A stretch of DNA of 64,000 nt from Deltaproteobacteria bacterium (GCA_029547805.1 JAKPOP010000012.1:62001-126000), one strand, 5' to 3'; positions 7,479 through 17,181 are shown, counted from the stretch's first letter. Numbers and translations are program-made. The notes: generated by a model from the sequence alone, not told the origin.

Positions 7479-10223
7479 TCAGAGCAGGTCCCCGCCGATG
7501 CGCAGCAGGCCCCGGTCCACGCCCCCCACGAGGTTGCCCAGTTGGAGCGAGGTCCCGGGCGGGAGGCCGGGCACCAGCCCGTCGAGGGGGATCGCCGGGA
7601 TCGGGAAGGTGAACTGCTGCCCTTCGATGTTCTTCAACAGGCCCGGGATGAGGCCCTGCACCATGCCCAGCAGGTCGCCGAGACCCCCGCCGACGTCGTA
7701 GATCTCCATCTCCAGGGTCCGCACCTTGCCGATGCGCAGGCCGACCTGGTCCCCGGTGGCCACCACGTCGGCCTCCATCGACAGCTGCAGGTAGACCTCC
7801 AGGTACTGCGTGTTCCCCAGGAGGTCCATCGACAGGTCCAGGAAGACGTCCCCGATCTCCAGTCGCTGTCCGGAGCCGCCGCAGTCGTTGAGGATCGGCG
7901 GGTGGTAGAGGATCGGGGAGACGACCAGATTGTCCACGGGCAGGCCCCCGCCGGCCCCCTGGAGGAGGGCCGAGAGGTCGAAGGTCCCCTCGAACATGCC
8001 GGACCACCACAGGGCGAACAGCAACTGGTTCAGGGCGTCATGGGAGATCCCCGCCTGGACCGACGGGTCGGCGGGAAAGACGTAGTCTGTCGCCGCGCCC
8101 TCGGCCCCGTCGCACTGGGCCCGGAGGATCGACCCCAGGGGCGGTTCCCGGGGCAGCTGCTTCGTCGTTAGAAAGCCCAGGTCCAGGCCCAGGCGGCCCT
8201 CGTCCTCGGTGAACTGGACCGACGAAAGCCCCAGTGCCAGGCCCAGGTCCACCGACCGGCCGGTCCCCAGCAGGTCCGGCAGCGGGATCGTCTGGCGGAT
8301 GTTCAGCATGCCGAGGACCTGCTCCAGCAGGCCGCCGATCTGCCGGGTCACCAGGGGTTCGAGGAGGTCGATCAGGGGCTGGGTGATCAGGTTGATCAGG
8401 GGGTTCAGGACATACTGGGAGAGCAGGCCGTTGATCCCTCCCACGAGCCAGTCCAGGTTCACCTGGCCCAGGTCGATGCTGGTTCCCGGGATCTTGCCGA
8501 GCGTGATCTCGAGGCTCTCGACGGGGCTCAGGGCCACGTCCTGGAGGGTCAACTGGAAGTCCCGTCCTTCGGCCGACAGGGGACCTCCCGGGGCCTTCTC
8601 GATGGCCATCACCAGCGACAGGCCCAGGGTCCCCACCGTCAGGCTGCCGCTGGTAGCCACCGACGGGTCCAGCAGCGGGATGCTCTGGCCGAATCCCTCG
8701 GCCCGGGCATGGACGATGAAGGTCAGGCGCAGTCCCACGAACAGCGGGGTGAAGGTGATGCCGGTCCCGATGCCCCCATCCTGCAGGTCCAGGTCCACCC
8801 GAGGGGCTCCGAGGGCGAAATCGGTCACCTCGACCTGGATCTCCAGGTCCCCTTTGAGCCCCACGCCGAGCAACGTGGCGTTGATGATCCCCGGGATCGG
8901 GAACGAGAAGGGAGGCAGGTCGGCCACCAGCTGGGTGACCGTGTTGCCCAGCAGGATCTCCACCAGCGTGGCCAGGTCGTTGGGATGGGACGGGTCGTGG
9001 TCCCCGTCGTCCAGGAAGCGCTGGCCCAGGTGCAGGAGCACCGACTCGGGCAGCACCGCGTCGTCCAGCGTGGTCGAGGGCGTCACCTCCTTCCAACCGG
9101 CCGAGTAGTACCACCCCCGGGTCACGAAGGTCTCGTAGTTCCACTCGTCCTTCGCCGTCACGACGACGGGGTTCAGCCCGTGGGTCCCGATGACGGTGGC
9201 CTCCCAGGTGCCGTCGGGGGTCTGGGTGGCCGGCTGGCCGTTCACGGTGACCCGAGCGATCATCGATTCCCCCGCGTCGGTGACCCGGGCGCGGACGGTC
9301 AGCGCCGGGTCGCCGGTCTGGGTGTGCCCCCGGGGTGGCCACAGCACCTCGATGGAGGGGGCCGAGGTGTCGCACACGAGGACCTTGCTGTTGCCGATCT
9401 CCTGCCAGGGCTCCAACAGCGTCACGTTGACCCGGTAGCGCCCCTCCCTGGCGAACCGGTACTTGTGGGTGGAAGCGTCCACCAGGGGCATCCCCGGTGC
9501 ATCTCCCGTGTCCACGGTCGCCGGGAGGTCCGGGACCTCGTTGTCGAAGGCGTCATAGACCTTCCAGCCGATGTTCACCACCGAGCCGATGCTGTACTTC
9601 TTGAGGTCCGGCCGAGCCGTCACGACCAGGCGCACCGGGTCTCCCGGCACGACGGTCAGCGACGATGGGACCCGTTCCACCTCTCGGTCCGGGACGTCGC
9701 AGATCACCGGGTAGGTCCCGACCCGCTCCCCGCGCACCGAGAAGCCCTCCACCAGGATCCCCTCCCCCGGTTCCACCTGGGTCGGCGCATCGGGGATCCG
9801 GTTCCCGAACCGGTCAAGGACCGTGCAGGTCACCTGGGCCGGTTCTCCCGCCTTCACCGTGCCCGGTGCCACGGTCGTCTCGACCCGGGCCGGGTCGGCG
9901 GGCACCACTTCCAGCACCGCCGGCTCGGCATCCACCAGTCCCAGGTCCTCGGCCCGGCAGGTGAAGGTGTAGGTGCCGACCACCGTGGCCGTGGCGTGGT
10001 CCTCCTGGAAATCCACGTATCCCGGACCTGCCACGCTCATCACCGTGGGCCACGGGGCCTCCCGTCCTCCATCTCCATAGACCTGGCAACGGACCGAGAA
10101 GGGGTCCCCCGCCTTCACGGTCGTCGGGTCGAGCAGGGTGTCCAGGGTGGGCGAGGGGCCGCCGATGATCCCCCCCTCGCAGGCAAGGAACCACGGGAGC
10201 AACCAGGCGAGGCGGCGGGTCAT
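7479..10223 (-). CDS. large lipoprotein: Ig-like repeats plus TULIP/BPI-like lipid-binding region
   Basis: 914 residues. The start is well placed behind an AGGAG site, and the lipobox Cys is residue 15 (LLPWFLAC). Residues about 20-370 hold three or four immunoglobulin-like beta domains; the opening VKAGDPFSVRC is echoed by VKAGEPAQVTC. Residues about 375-914 are rich in long amphipathic strands and Leu/Ile/Val helices with repeated DLGLALGLSS and PLINLITQPLIDLL patterns, ending in FPIPAIPLDGL. This composition and layout resemble tubular lipid-binding (TULIP) proteins such as BPI/LBP. That is a fold guess, not a motif match. A -10 hexamer TATACT (10251-10256, minus) lies upstream. Possible role: binding hydrophobic ligands at the envelope. 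Confidence 0.7.
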   Translation of the reverse strand: MTRRLAWLLPWFLACEGGIIGGPSPTLDTLLDPTTVKAGDPFSVRCQVYGDGGREAPWPTVMSVAGPGYVDFQEDHATATVVGTYTFTCRAEDLGLVDAEPAVLEVVPADPARVETTVAPGTVKAGEPAQVTCTVLDRFGNRIPDAPTQVEPGEGILVEGFSVRGERVGTYPVICDVPDREVERVPSSLTVVPGDPVRLVVTARPDLKKYSIGSVVNIGWKVYDAFDNEVPDLPATVDTGDAPGMPLVDASTHKYRFAREGRYRVNVTLLEPWQEIGNSKVLVCDTSAPSIEVLWPPRGHTQTGDPALTVRARVTDAGESMIARVTVNGQPATQTPDGTWEATVIGTHGLNPVVVTAKDEWNYETFVTRGWYYSAGWKEVTPSTTLDDAVLPESVLLHLGQRFLDDGDHDPSHPNDLATLVEILLGNTVTQLVADLPPFSFPIPGIINATLLGVGLKGDLEIQVEVTDFALGAPRVDLDLQDGGIGTGITFTPLFVGLRLTFIVHARAEGFGQSIPLLDPSVATSGSLTVGTLGLSLVMAIEKAPGGPLSAEGRDFQLTLQDVALSPVESLEITLGKIPGTSIDLGQVNLDWLVGGINGLLSQYVLNPLINLITQPLIDLLEPLVTRQIGGLLEQVLGMLNIRQTIPLPDLLGTGRSVDLGLALGLSSVQFTEDEGRLGLDLGFLTTKQLPREPPLGSILRAQCDGAEGAATDYVFPADPSVQAGISHDALNQLLFALWWSGMFEGTFDLSALLQGAGGGLPVDNLVVSPILYHPPILNDCGGSGQRLEIGDVFLDLSMDLLGNTQYLEVYLQLSMEADVVATGDQVGLRIGKVRTLEMEIYDVGGGLGDLLGMVQGLIPGLLKNIEGQQFTFPIPAIPLDGLVPGLPPGTSLQLGNLVGGVDRGLLRIGGDLL

Positions 10224-10250
10224 CGAGGACTCCTGACCGTTGGCAGGGGC

Positions 10251-10256
10251 AGTATA
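10251..10256 (-). promoter_or_regulatory. possible -10 box (TATACT) for the TULIP-like lipoprotein gene
   Basis: TATACT on the minus strand lies 27 bases before the ATG at 10223. No good -35 hexamer is seen 16-18 bases further upstream. Confidence 0.35.
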
Positions 10257-10308
10257 TTCGAAACTCCGTCGGGAATCCGTGTCCGTCTGGGGGGACGCCC
10301 GGGCGAGG

Positions 10309-10336
10309 TTGCGAAGGGTGGTCGTTCTGCTACCAT
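10309..10336 (+). promoter_or_regulatory. promoter of the FadL-like gene
   Basis: TTGCGA at 10309-10314, a 16-base spacer and TACCAT at 10331-10336 sit 24 bases before the ATG at 10361. It is divergent from the -10 box of the TULIP-like gene. Confidence 0.5.
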
Positions 10337-10360
10337 CCGGCCGGGCATCGGAGGGGACCC

Positions 10361-11680
10361 ATGGCGCGCCGGGCCATCGAAAGACTCATCTGGGCCCTGG
10401 CCTGGGCCCTCGGGAGCCTGTCCTTGCCCGCCGCCGCGAACCCGATGGACACGTTTGGCAATACCGCCCGGGCCATCGGCATGGGCGGGGCGATGACCGC
10501 CGCCTCCCGGTCCTACGAGGCCACCTTCTACAACCCGGCGGCCCTGGGGATGCTCCAGGGGCTGGACTTCGGCCTCGGGACGACCCTCTGGCGGACCTTC
10601 CTGCAGGCCCGGACCCGTGTCCTGAACGAGGAGACGGGTACGCTGGACGAGCGGACGGTGGACCGCAATGCCGCGCTCCGGGGTCTGGCGGAGGTCGGTC
10701 TGGCAGCCCCGATTCCCCTGGGTCGGGGCCTCGAACGGCACCTCTTCCTGGGAGTCGGGGTCTCGGTGCCCGGGACCACCCTGTATGGGGTTCGGGCCCG
10801 GCCGGCCGAGGAGGCCTGGTTCCCCTTCCTGGAGGACCGGAACCGCCGTCTGGTCCTCAATGCCGCCGCTGCGGGGCGCTGGCGCTGGCTGATGCTCGGG
10901 GTCGGGATCTCCTTCCAGCCGGCCGTGCGGGGGACCGTGGACGTGGACCTGACGAACGGCGGCGCCCAGAACCGGACCTTCGTGAACGTCGATGCCAGCA
11001 TCTCCCCCAACGTGGGATTGCAGGTGGAGCCCCTCGAGGGCCTGACGATCGGGCTGTGCTGGCGAGGGGAGAACCGGACCGACATCGACATCCCGGTCAG
11101 CGCGGTGCTGTCGGACAAGATCGCCCCGGTCCGTCTGCGGGTCACTGCGCTGGACTGGTTCACCCCGCACCAGGTGGCGCTCGGGGTCTCCTGGCGGCGG
11201 CCCCGGTGGACGGTCGCCGGGGACGTCACCTGGTCGGCCTGGCACCGCTATCGTCACTCCTCCCCCTGGGTGCGACTCTACTCCTCGGTCAACGAGGGCG
11301 ATGTGGTCCAGGAGCAGGAGGTCCCGTCGGTGGCCTTCCACGACGCCTGGGCGGTCCGGGTCGGCGGCGAGGTCCGGCCCCACCCGGCGGTGGTGATCCA
11401 GGCCGGCTTCGGCTTCGTCCAGTCGCCGGTTCCCGACCAGACCGGCGTCACGAACCTGCTGGACGGACATCGATTCACCGGGTCCCTGGGTCTCGGGTTC
11501 GACGGCGCCGGTCTTCGTCGTTCGGTCCCGGTCACGGTGGACCTGGCCTTGTTTGGCGGCGGGCTGGTGATGAACGACGTGGCGAAGGAGGAATTCCTGC
11601 CGGGGAATCCGGGATATCCCTCGCTCGGAGGGCGGGCCGGCCTGGTCGGCGGGTCCCTCTCGGCCAGGGTCCGGTTCTGA
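10361..11680 (+). CDS. OmpP1/FadL family outer-membrane transporter
   Basis: 439 residues with an N-terminal signal peptide. After cleavage the chain carries the FadL plug-region signature ([14 protein letters not shown] followed by [10 protein letters not shown]), then alternating amphipathic strands to a terminal Phe (ARVRF), as expected of a 14-strand barrel. The ATG at 10361 is preceded by GGAGGGG. FadL-type porins let long-chain fatty acids or other hydrophobic compounds cross the outer membrane. The divergent neighbour is the TULIP-like lipoprotein, so the pair could handle hydrophobic ligands together, which is inference. The downstream lipoprotein gene starts 10 bases later and is probably cotranscribed. 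Confidence 0.88.
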   Translation: MARRAIERLIWALAWALGSLSLPAAANPMDTFGNTARAIGMGGAMTAASRSYEATFYNPAALGMLQGLDFGLGTTLWRTFLQARTRVLNEETGTLDERTVDRNAALRGLAEVGLAAPIPLGRGLERHLFLGVGVSVPGTTLYGVRARPAEEAWFPFLEDRNRRLVLNAAAAGRWRWLMLGVGISFQPAVRGTVDVDLTNGGAQNRTFVNVDASISPNVGLQVEPLEGLTIGLCWRGENRTDIDIPVSAVLSDKIAPVRLRVTALDWFTPHQVALGVSWRRPRWTVAGDVTWSAWHRYRHSSPWVRLYSSVNEGDVVQEQEVPSVAFHDAWAVRVGGEVRPHPAVVIQAGFGFVQSPVPDQTGVTNLLDGHRFTGSLGLGFDGAGLRRSVPVTVDLALFGGGLVMNDVAKEEFLPGNPGYPSLGGRAGLVGGSLSARVRF

Positions 11681-11690
11681 AGGGAACGGG

Positions 11691-13849
11691 ATGAGACGCG
11701 GAAGGATGGCTGTCGCCCTGCTGGCAGTGCTGGTCCCGGCCTGCCATCCAGGGCTCGGGGAGGACCGGGACGGGGATGGCCTGACGGACCGCCAGGAGCG
11801 GCTCTTCGGCACCGATCCGGCGAACCCCGACTCCGACGGGGACGGAATCGCCGATGGCCAGGACCCCGATCCCCTCGGTGTGGGATACCGGCTGCGGCTC
11901 ACGGCCAGTCCCGTGTACCGGACCTCCGAGGGAACCCGATGCTCCGTGGTCGTCGCCTTGCTGCAGGACGGCCGGGGCCAGCCCCTGGCGGACCGGACGT
12001 TCGCTTCCAGTGGGGCGAGGGGGATCTGGCGCCGGTCGAGAAGGCCCCCGACGGGTCCTACCGGGTCACCGCCTGCACCACCCGACCCATTCAGGCGACG
12101 ATCGCCGCCACCTACGACGACCCGGAGGACACCTCCAAGGCGGTCCGAGACGAGGTGGTGGTGGGCTTCGGGGAGATCGCCCGGCCCGGCGTGAACACCG
12201 GGGAGGCGCGAGGTGCCGGTCCGATCCGAGGGCGGTTCCAGGTCCACGCCCTGACGAACGTCTATGCGGGGACTCCGCGACCCTTCGCCGGGGCCCAGGT
12301 GAGCGTCCGGGGGGCCTCGGGGTGGTGGCCGACCCGGGTGACCGACGCCAGCGGAACGGTCGTCTTCGAGGGGCCCGACGTGCAGGGGCCCGTGGATGTG
12401 ACCGTCGGGGCCGAGGGATACCGCTTCACGACCTACCTGGGCCTTGATGCGGCCTCGCTGTCGGTGCGGATGGCCCCGCTGGACCCCGTGCTGCCTCGGG
12501 ACCAGGCCCGGGTCGGCGCCATCGTCGGCACCGTGACGGGATTTGCCGGAGAGGGGGGGCTTCCCCGCTTCCCGCCGGGTGGGCTCCTGGACGCCTTCGA
12601 CCGCAAGAAGGAGGTGCCCCTGGCGCTGGTGCAGTTGTCGATCCGGGACGTGCCCCTGTCATCGATGAGCATGGGCAGCGTGCTGGAGGCACCCTCGGAC
12701 CAGGGCGGCCTGCCGATCCCCAACAACATGGCCATCTGCGGACTGGCGGACCGACCCGACGCGACCTGCGCCCCGGCCTTCCGGATGGAGAACGTCCCCG
12801 AGGGGCAGTACCTGCTGTTTGCCCTGGGGGGCACCGCGACGCGGATCCTGGACGCCATCAGCGACCCCTACAGTCTGGTCTTCCGGCCCCGGGGCATGGC
12901 CATCGCCCGGGTCCAGGTCCGGGGCGGCCAGGAGGTCCGGCAGGACCTCGTGATGGACATCGACCTGCGGCCCGAGGAAGGGACCACGGTTTCAGTGCGA
13001 CTGGGCCCCCCTCCGGTGGACTGGAAGACCGACCGGCGCCTCCCGAACCGGCTGGTCATGCCCGTCGCCGACACCGGAGGAGAGGGCTTCATCTGGGTCA
13101 CGGTGGACGGGTCCTACCAGGACCCCTCCTTCCCGGGTCCGGTCCAGGTCCGCTTCCCGGAGGACGACCACCCGGCGATCCGGCGCCTGGGCCTGTCGCT
13201 GAACCGTCTGGCCGTGGGCCTTGCAGGGCGGAGCACCTACTACGGGGGCGACCCCCCGGGCATCTCGACGCCGGTCCGTCCCGGGGTGGTCGCCCGCGAC
13301 GAGGTGGACTTCTCGGGCCCAGAGGCGTGGCTCGAGGTCCCGCACATCGTCTTTCCGGAGCCGCCGGCCGACGGAACCCCCCTCGACGCCGTCTCCCGGG
13401 ATCCCTTCACGGGCCATGTGGAGTGGCTCCCGGTGCGGTCTCCCAGGCCCCCCCACCTCTACGTCCTGCGGGTCAACTACCTGACCGCCGCCCCGGCCAA
13501 CGGCCTCCTCCAGAATCCCGACACCGGCGGGATCGGCACCCTGGGAGGGCCTCGGTCCCATTGCCTCTGGGAAATCTTCGTTCCTCCGGATCGGGACCAG
13601 GTGGACCTGCCGATCCTGCCCGACGACGCCCCGGTCCGGCCTCTGCTGCGCAACCCGAGCCCCACGCCGGCAGATTCCTCCTCGCCCCACCGGTTCGACG
13701 AGCGGACGCTGGAATGGGAACTCTCGGCCTACGTGCTGGAAGGCGGCGGCAAGTCCTTCGACTACGGCAACGACTTCGCCTATGCCGACGTGAATCTCCA
13801 GTGCGCGGTGGTCTCCCAGGACTCGGTCTCGGCCCGGCTTGCGGAGTGA
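11691..13849 (+). pseudogene. frameshifted lipoprotein gene with Ca-binding TSP3-like repeats
   Basis: Two overlapping frames join into one protein of about 719 residues. Frame 3 from 11691 gives a signal peptide with lipobox VLVPAC, Asp-rich thrombospondin-3-like calcium loops ([26 protein letters not shown]) and a beta domain up to QPLADRT. Frame 2 continues with [13 protein letters not shown] to the stop at 13849. The switch is a loss of one base around 11997-12001 (after the ACG codon). The downstream part has carboxypeptidase-regulatory-like and Ig-like beta domains. It follows the FadL gene by 10 bases. The break may be a real mutation or a sequencing/assembly error; no slippery heptamer suggests programmed shifting. 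As read, the first frame would stop at 12194. Confidence 0.8.
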
Positions 13850-13859
13850 GCCGTTCCCG

Positions 13860-14786
13860 TCACCGGCGGAAGGCCCGGAGCCCGATGACCCCGTAGCGCT
13901 CGGCATAGCCGGAATAGACGCCTGGGCACTCGGCCCGTCGGGCGCAGGTGTCACAGATGGGCAGATGGACCCGCGGTCCCGCGTCGGTCGGGTAGAGGTC
14001 GTCCTCGAACCCCTCGGAGATCCAGAGAATTCCATGGGCCCGGAGCCCCGAGACCGCGTGGGTCGCCGAGGGGATCTGGCAGAGGGGAAAGCCCTCGACC
14101 ACCACCTGGATCCCCGAGTCCTGCAGGTCTCTCTCGGCCCGGGCCACGGCCTGCTGGGCCACCTGCCCCGCGGCCTCCGGCGGGGGTAGCAGCGTCCAGT
14201 CGATGCCCGGCAGGGGCCCCCGGGGCTCCGCCAGGCAGATCTTGTGCGAGAGCGGGCCCAGGGGCACCAGCAGGTCGGTGATGGCGGTCACCTGATCCAG
14301 GTTGGGTCGGGTCAGGACCGTGTTCACATGGCGCTCGATGCCGCTGTCCCTGAGGCCCTGGAGGGCCGCCATCACGTCCCGGAAGGAACCCGGGTCGGCC
14401 ACCAGGCGGTCATGCACCTCGGGGGTGGCGCCGTGGAGGCTTGTGTGGACGTAGGCCAGGCCCAGGTCCAGCAGTCTCCGACGAATCTCCGGGTCGGCCA
14501 GGCGCCGAGCGTTCGTGATCAGGCCCCAGGAGAGACCCAGGGCCTCGACGGCCCGGGCCAGCCGAGGAAGGTCCCGGCGCAACAGTGGCTCCCCGCCACT
14601 GAAGACCACCATCGTGGCGCCCCGGTTCCGGGCCTCCAGGGCCTTGCGGAGGACCTCCTCGGGCGGGACGTCCGGGACCTCCCCCCGGTAGGCATCGGCC
14701 CGACAGAACAGGCAGCGCTGGTTGCAGCGATAGGTGATCTTCAGGATGGCCCGGACGGCTCGATTCGCTGGCGTCGCCCGCGGCAT
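13860..14786 (-). CDS. radical SAM protein, second enzyme of the Hxs-like locus
   Basis: 308 residues. The [4Fe-4S]/SAM motif is Cys21, Cys25 and Cys28 (CNQRCLFC), followed by FSGGEPLLR. The C-terminus carries an auxiliary cysteine cluster (CDTCARRAECPGVYSGYAERYG) like that of SPASM/twitch enzymes. It starts 15 bases after the stop of hxsB and is the last gene of the operon. In described His-Xaa-Ser systems the partner of HxsB is HxsC, but this protein does not show the HxsC pattern I know (CxxxCxxCSQPP), so it may be a different partner. Substrate unknown; a peptide or protein modified together with HxsB is the likely target. Confidence 0.88.
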   Translation of the reverse strand: MPRATPANRAVRAILKITYRCNQRCLFCRADAYRGEVPDVPPEEVLRKALEARNRGATMVVFSGGEPLLRRDLPRLARAVEALGLSWGLITNARRLADPEIRRRLLDLGLAYVHTSLHGATPEVHDRLVADPGSFRDVMAALQGLRDSGIERHVNTVLTRPNLDQVTAITDLLVPLGPLSHKICLAEPRGPLPGIDWTLLPPPEAAGQVAQQAVARAERDLQDSGIQVVVEGFPLCQIPSATHAVSGLRAHGILWISEGFEDDLYPTDAGPRVHLPICDTCARRAECPGVYSGYAERYGVIGLRAFRR

Positions 14787-14801
14787 CCCGTCGCCCCTCG
14801 G

Positions 14802-16310
14802 TCAGGGAGCATCGTTGGGCCGGTTGAACAGGTACTCGGACCGCTCCTTCACGGTGACCCACCGCTGGAACATCTGCTCGACCTCCGGGTCCCCGGACAT
14901 CAGTTCCCGGAACAGTCGGTCCTGGACCCCCATGTAGATCGCGCATCGGGGGTTCGTGGAGTTCTGGGGGAAGATGTTGCCCTGCTCGGTGTAGTTGTAC
15001 ACCGGGCATGTTCCGCAGTAGGGCTTGTAGGCGCAGGTGGCGCATCCCGGCAGCGCGTCCAGGCACGAGGCCACCGCCAGGGACTTCACCGTGTCGGAGT
15101 TCACCACGTCCCGGAGGGTCATCGAGTCCACCGACCCGATCCGGAAGACCTCGTCGCCCATCTGGTACACCATGCGCCCCTCGTCGCAGGTGAAGATCGA
15201 CCCGTCGTAGTTGTAGGCGATCTGGCCGATCCCGGCCCCGCAGGGGTTCCGGATGTCCAGATAGTTCGGGTCGTCGGGGGTCAGGATCTTGGTCAGGAAC
15301 AGCGCCGCCAGCCGCTCCATGATCTCGACGCCCTGGCGGTTCAGGGCCATCACGTGGTCCAGCGCCTCGTTGTAGAAATCCAGGAACTCCTGGGCGGTGT
15401 AGCCCAGGCGGTCCCCGGTCTTCCGGGCGTAGCCGAAGGGGTTCAGGGGCCTCAGGAACAGCGCCCGGCACCCCTGGCGCACGTATTCGTCCACCAGGTC
15501 CCTGGCCCGTCCCAGGTGCTCCCGGGTGATGGTCGCCAGGGCCTCCACCCGGTAGAGGCTCGGGTCCAGCCCCGCATCGGCGTAGGCCTGGTTGATGCGC
15601 TGCATCCAGTGGACCGTGCGCTCCCAGGCGCTGGACCCCGCCAGCCGCCGGTTCTTGTCGTGGAGGTCCTTCGGGCCGTCCAGCGAGGTCGAGACCTGGA
15701 TCCGGTGGTCCACCAGCCAGCGAAGTTTCTCCTCGTCCAGCAGCGAGAGATTGCTGACCAGGCTGAACATCACCCGCTTGTTCCGTTGCCGGGCCTGCTC
15801 GCGGCCGTACTCCACCACGTGGCGCACCACCTCGAAGTTGGCCAGGGGCTCGCCTCCCTGGAACTCGAAGGTCAGGCTGTCCGAGGGGCTCTTCATGGCC
15901 ATGTCCACGCAGCGCTCGGCCGTGGCGATGGACATGTCCACCTCGGTCTCGTTCATGTTCTGGCGGCTCGCATGGCAGTAGGAACAGACCTCGTTGCACC
16001 GGAGGGTGACCACCAGGATGTGGAGCACGGTCCCCTGGTAGGCGAAGTCGTGGCGCCGATCCCACTGACGCGCCAGGTCATCGAGGTTCTGGTCGTCCAC
16101 CAGGAAGCCCCGATCCCGGAGGCGGTCGAAGAGGGGGGTGCCGGGCCGGACTCGCCCGTGGACCAGGGCGTCCAGTTCCCCGTCGTCCAGGAACACGAAG
16201 GCCCCGTGGTCATTGGTGACCACGAACCGCTCGCCCACCCGCCGCCATCGGGCCAGGTTCGGCCGGGGCTTCGGGGCCTTTCCAGGCCTGGGATCCGTCG
16301 TTCGGGTCAT
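14802..16310 (-). CDS. hxsB: HxsB-like radical SAM/SPASM peptide maturase
   Basis: 502 residues. An N-terminal PqqD/RRE-like segment (WRRVGERFVVTNDHGAFVFLD) is followed by the radical SAM core with Cys105, Cys109 and Cys112 in LRCNEVCSYCHASR and FEFQGGEPL. The C-terminal SPASM region holds many cysteines, including CATCAYKPYCGTCPVYNY. The lead into the cluster (GTVLHILVVTLRCN) and the SR after it are characteristic of HxsB of the His-Xaa-Ser system. Such enzymes make radical-based crosslinks or other changes in a small precursor. The start codon overlaps the stop of the preceding small HxsD-like gene by 4 bases (ATGA), indicating translational coupling. Confidence 0.85.
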   Translation of the reverse strand: MTRTTDPRPGKAPKPRPNLARWRRVGERFVVTNDHGAFVFLDDGELDALVHGRVRPGTPLFDRLRDRGFLVDDQNLDDLARQWDRRHDFAYQGTVLHILVVTLRCNEVCSYCHASRQNMNETEVDMSIATAERCVDMAMKSPSDSLTFEFQGGEPLANFEVVRHVVEYGREQARQRNKRVMFSLVSNLSLLDEEKLRWLVDHRIQVSTSLDGPKDLHDKNRRLAGSSAWERTVHWMQRINQAYADAGLDPSLYRVEALATITREHLGRARDLVDEYVRQGCRALFLRPLNPFGYARKTGDRLGYTAQEFLDFYNEALDHVMALNRQGVEIMERLAALFLTKILTPDDPNYLDIRNPCGAGIGQIAYNYDGSIFTCDEGRMVYQMGDEVFRIGSVDSMTLRDVVNSDTVKSLAVASCLDALPGCATCAYKPYCGTCPVYNYTEQGNIFPQNSTNPRCAIYMGVQDRLFRELMSGDPEVEQMFQRWVTVKERSEYLFNRPNDAP

Positions 16311-16522
16311 GACTCGCCTCGCTGCTCGATGGTGCGACCCAGCGCCCAGTTCATCATCTCGCCGCCGATCTCGTCCGCCTCGGCGGGGTCCGGCACCGGG
16401 ACCTCCAGCACGTAGTGGTCCCCGTCGGTGGACAGCGTCGCATCGGCCACGCCCCGGAAGGCCTCGATGGTCTCCAACAGGGCCTTGCGGGAGTAGATGC
16501 GCTTGTGGAATCTCAGCGTCAT
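16307..16522 (-). CDS. minimal HxsD-like protein
   Basis: 71 residues; ATG at 16522 with an AGGAGAGG ribosome-binding site. The pattern is FHKRIYSRKALLETIEAF, then a short beta hairpin (YVLEVPV), then GGEMMNWALGRTI. It aligns by eye with the core of the larger HxsD-like neighbour (HKNLYPKEVLF, then a hairpin, then GEFANELVNQALR), so I read it as a stripped-down paralogue. It lies between that gene and hxsB and overlaps hxsB by 4 bases. It could be a chaperone, recognition element or substrate of the radical SAM enzymes; none of these is demonstrated. Confidence 0.7.
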   Translation of the reverse strand: MTLRFHKRIYSRKALLETIEAFRGVADATLSTDGDHYVLEVPVPDPAEADEIGGEMMNWALGRTIEQRGES

Positions 16523-16544
16523 GGGCGTCCTCTCCTGCCGGAGC

Positions 16545-17099
16545 CTACCGGTCCTCCGACCTTCCGGATTCGGGGGCGGGGGCCGTCGGGGCCTTCCCGT
16601 CCTTGCCGTACTTCTCCTCCCAGGGCACCGCGATGCCCAGTGGGTCGTCCAGGAAGTCCAGGTTCTCGTCCTCTTCGGCCAGCAACCTGGCCACCTCTGG
16701 CGGGAGGTCCGGGACGCCGGGGGCCGGGGCCTGCTCCGGGGCTTCCAGGTCACCGGCCCCGGCCAGGGCGATGGCCCGGGTGATGATCTGGGACCGGACC
16801 TTCTCGGTCTGCCGGGAGAAATGGAGTCGAAGGGCCTGATTCACCAGTTCGTTCGCGAACTCCCCGGCGAGGTCCTGGGCCGTCCAGGGGGAGTTGGGCC
16901 GGGGCCGCAGCCGGACCTCGATGCGGTCCGGGTCAGCGACGTCCAGGAGCACATAGCATCGGTCCAGGAAGGTGAAGGCCGTGCCGAAGAGGACCTCCTT
17001 CGGGTAGAGGTTCTTGTGGACCAGCAGGGATCCCTCGGGACCCCGCTGCACCCCCTGGTCCTTTCCGTTGTCCTTTCCCGCACCCTTGGCCGTTGCCAT
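16545..17099 (-). CDS. hxsD: HxsD-like protein with acidic C-terminal tail
   Basis: 184 residues; ATG at 17099 with a GGGAGG site. Residues about 25-100 match the HxsD pattern: LYPKEVLFGTAFTFLDRCYV, a beta hairpin, GEFANELVNQALRLHFS and VRSQIITRAIAL. HxsD has no known enzymatic activity and always accompanies HxsB in His-Xaa-Ser loci. Here it has a Lys/Gly-rich head and an acidic tail with DENLDFLDDPLGIAVPWEEK that is longer than typical. First gene of a four-gene operon driven by the promoter at 17182-17210. No HxsA-type repeat protein is nearby, so the tail is one candidate for the modified segment (speculation). Confidence 0.75.
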   Translation of the reverse strand: MATAKGAGKDNGKDQGVQRGPEGSLLVHKNLYPKEVLFGTAFTFLDRCYVLLDVADPDRIEVRLRPRPNSPWTAQDLAGEFANELVNQALRLHFSRQTEKVRSQIITRAIALAGAGDLEAPEQAPAPGVPDLPPEVARLLAEEDENLDFLDDPLGIAVPWEEKYGKDGKAPTAPAPESGRSEDR

Positions 17100-17181
17100 C
17101 TGGTCGCCTCCCGCTGTGGACGGAAATCGTGAACGAGTCTTTCCCGGCAGGCTCCACGCCGCCGTTTCCTGGGACGGGGGA

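Noticed and set aside
11985-12010. Programmed -1 frameshift
   Set aside because: No slippery heptamer or stimulatory hairpin is visible; a simple one-base indel explains it better.
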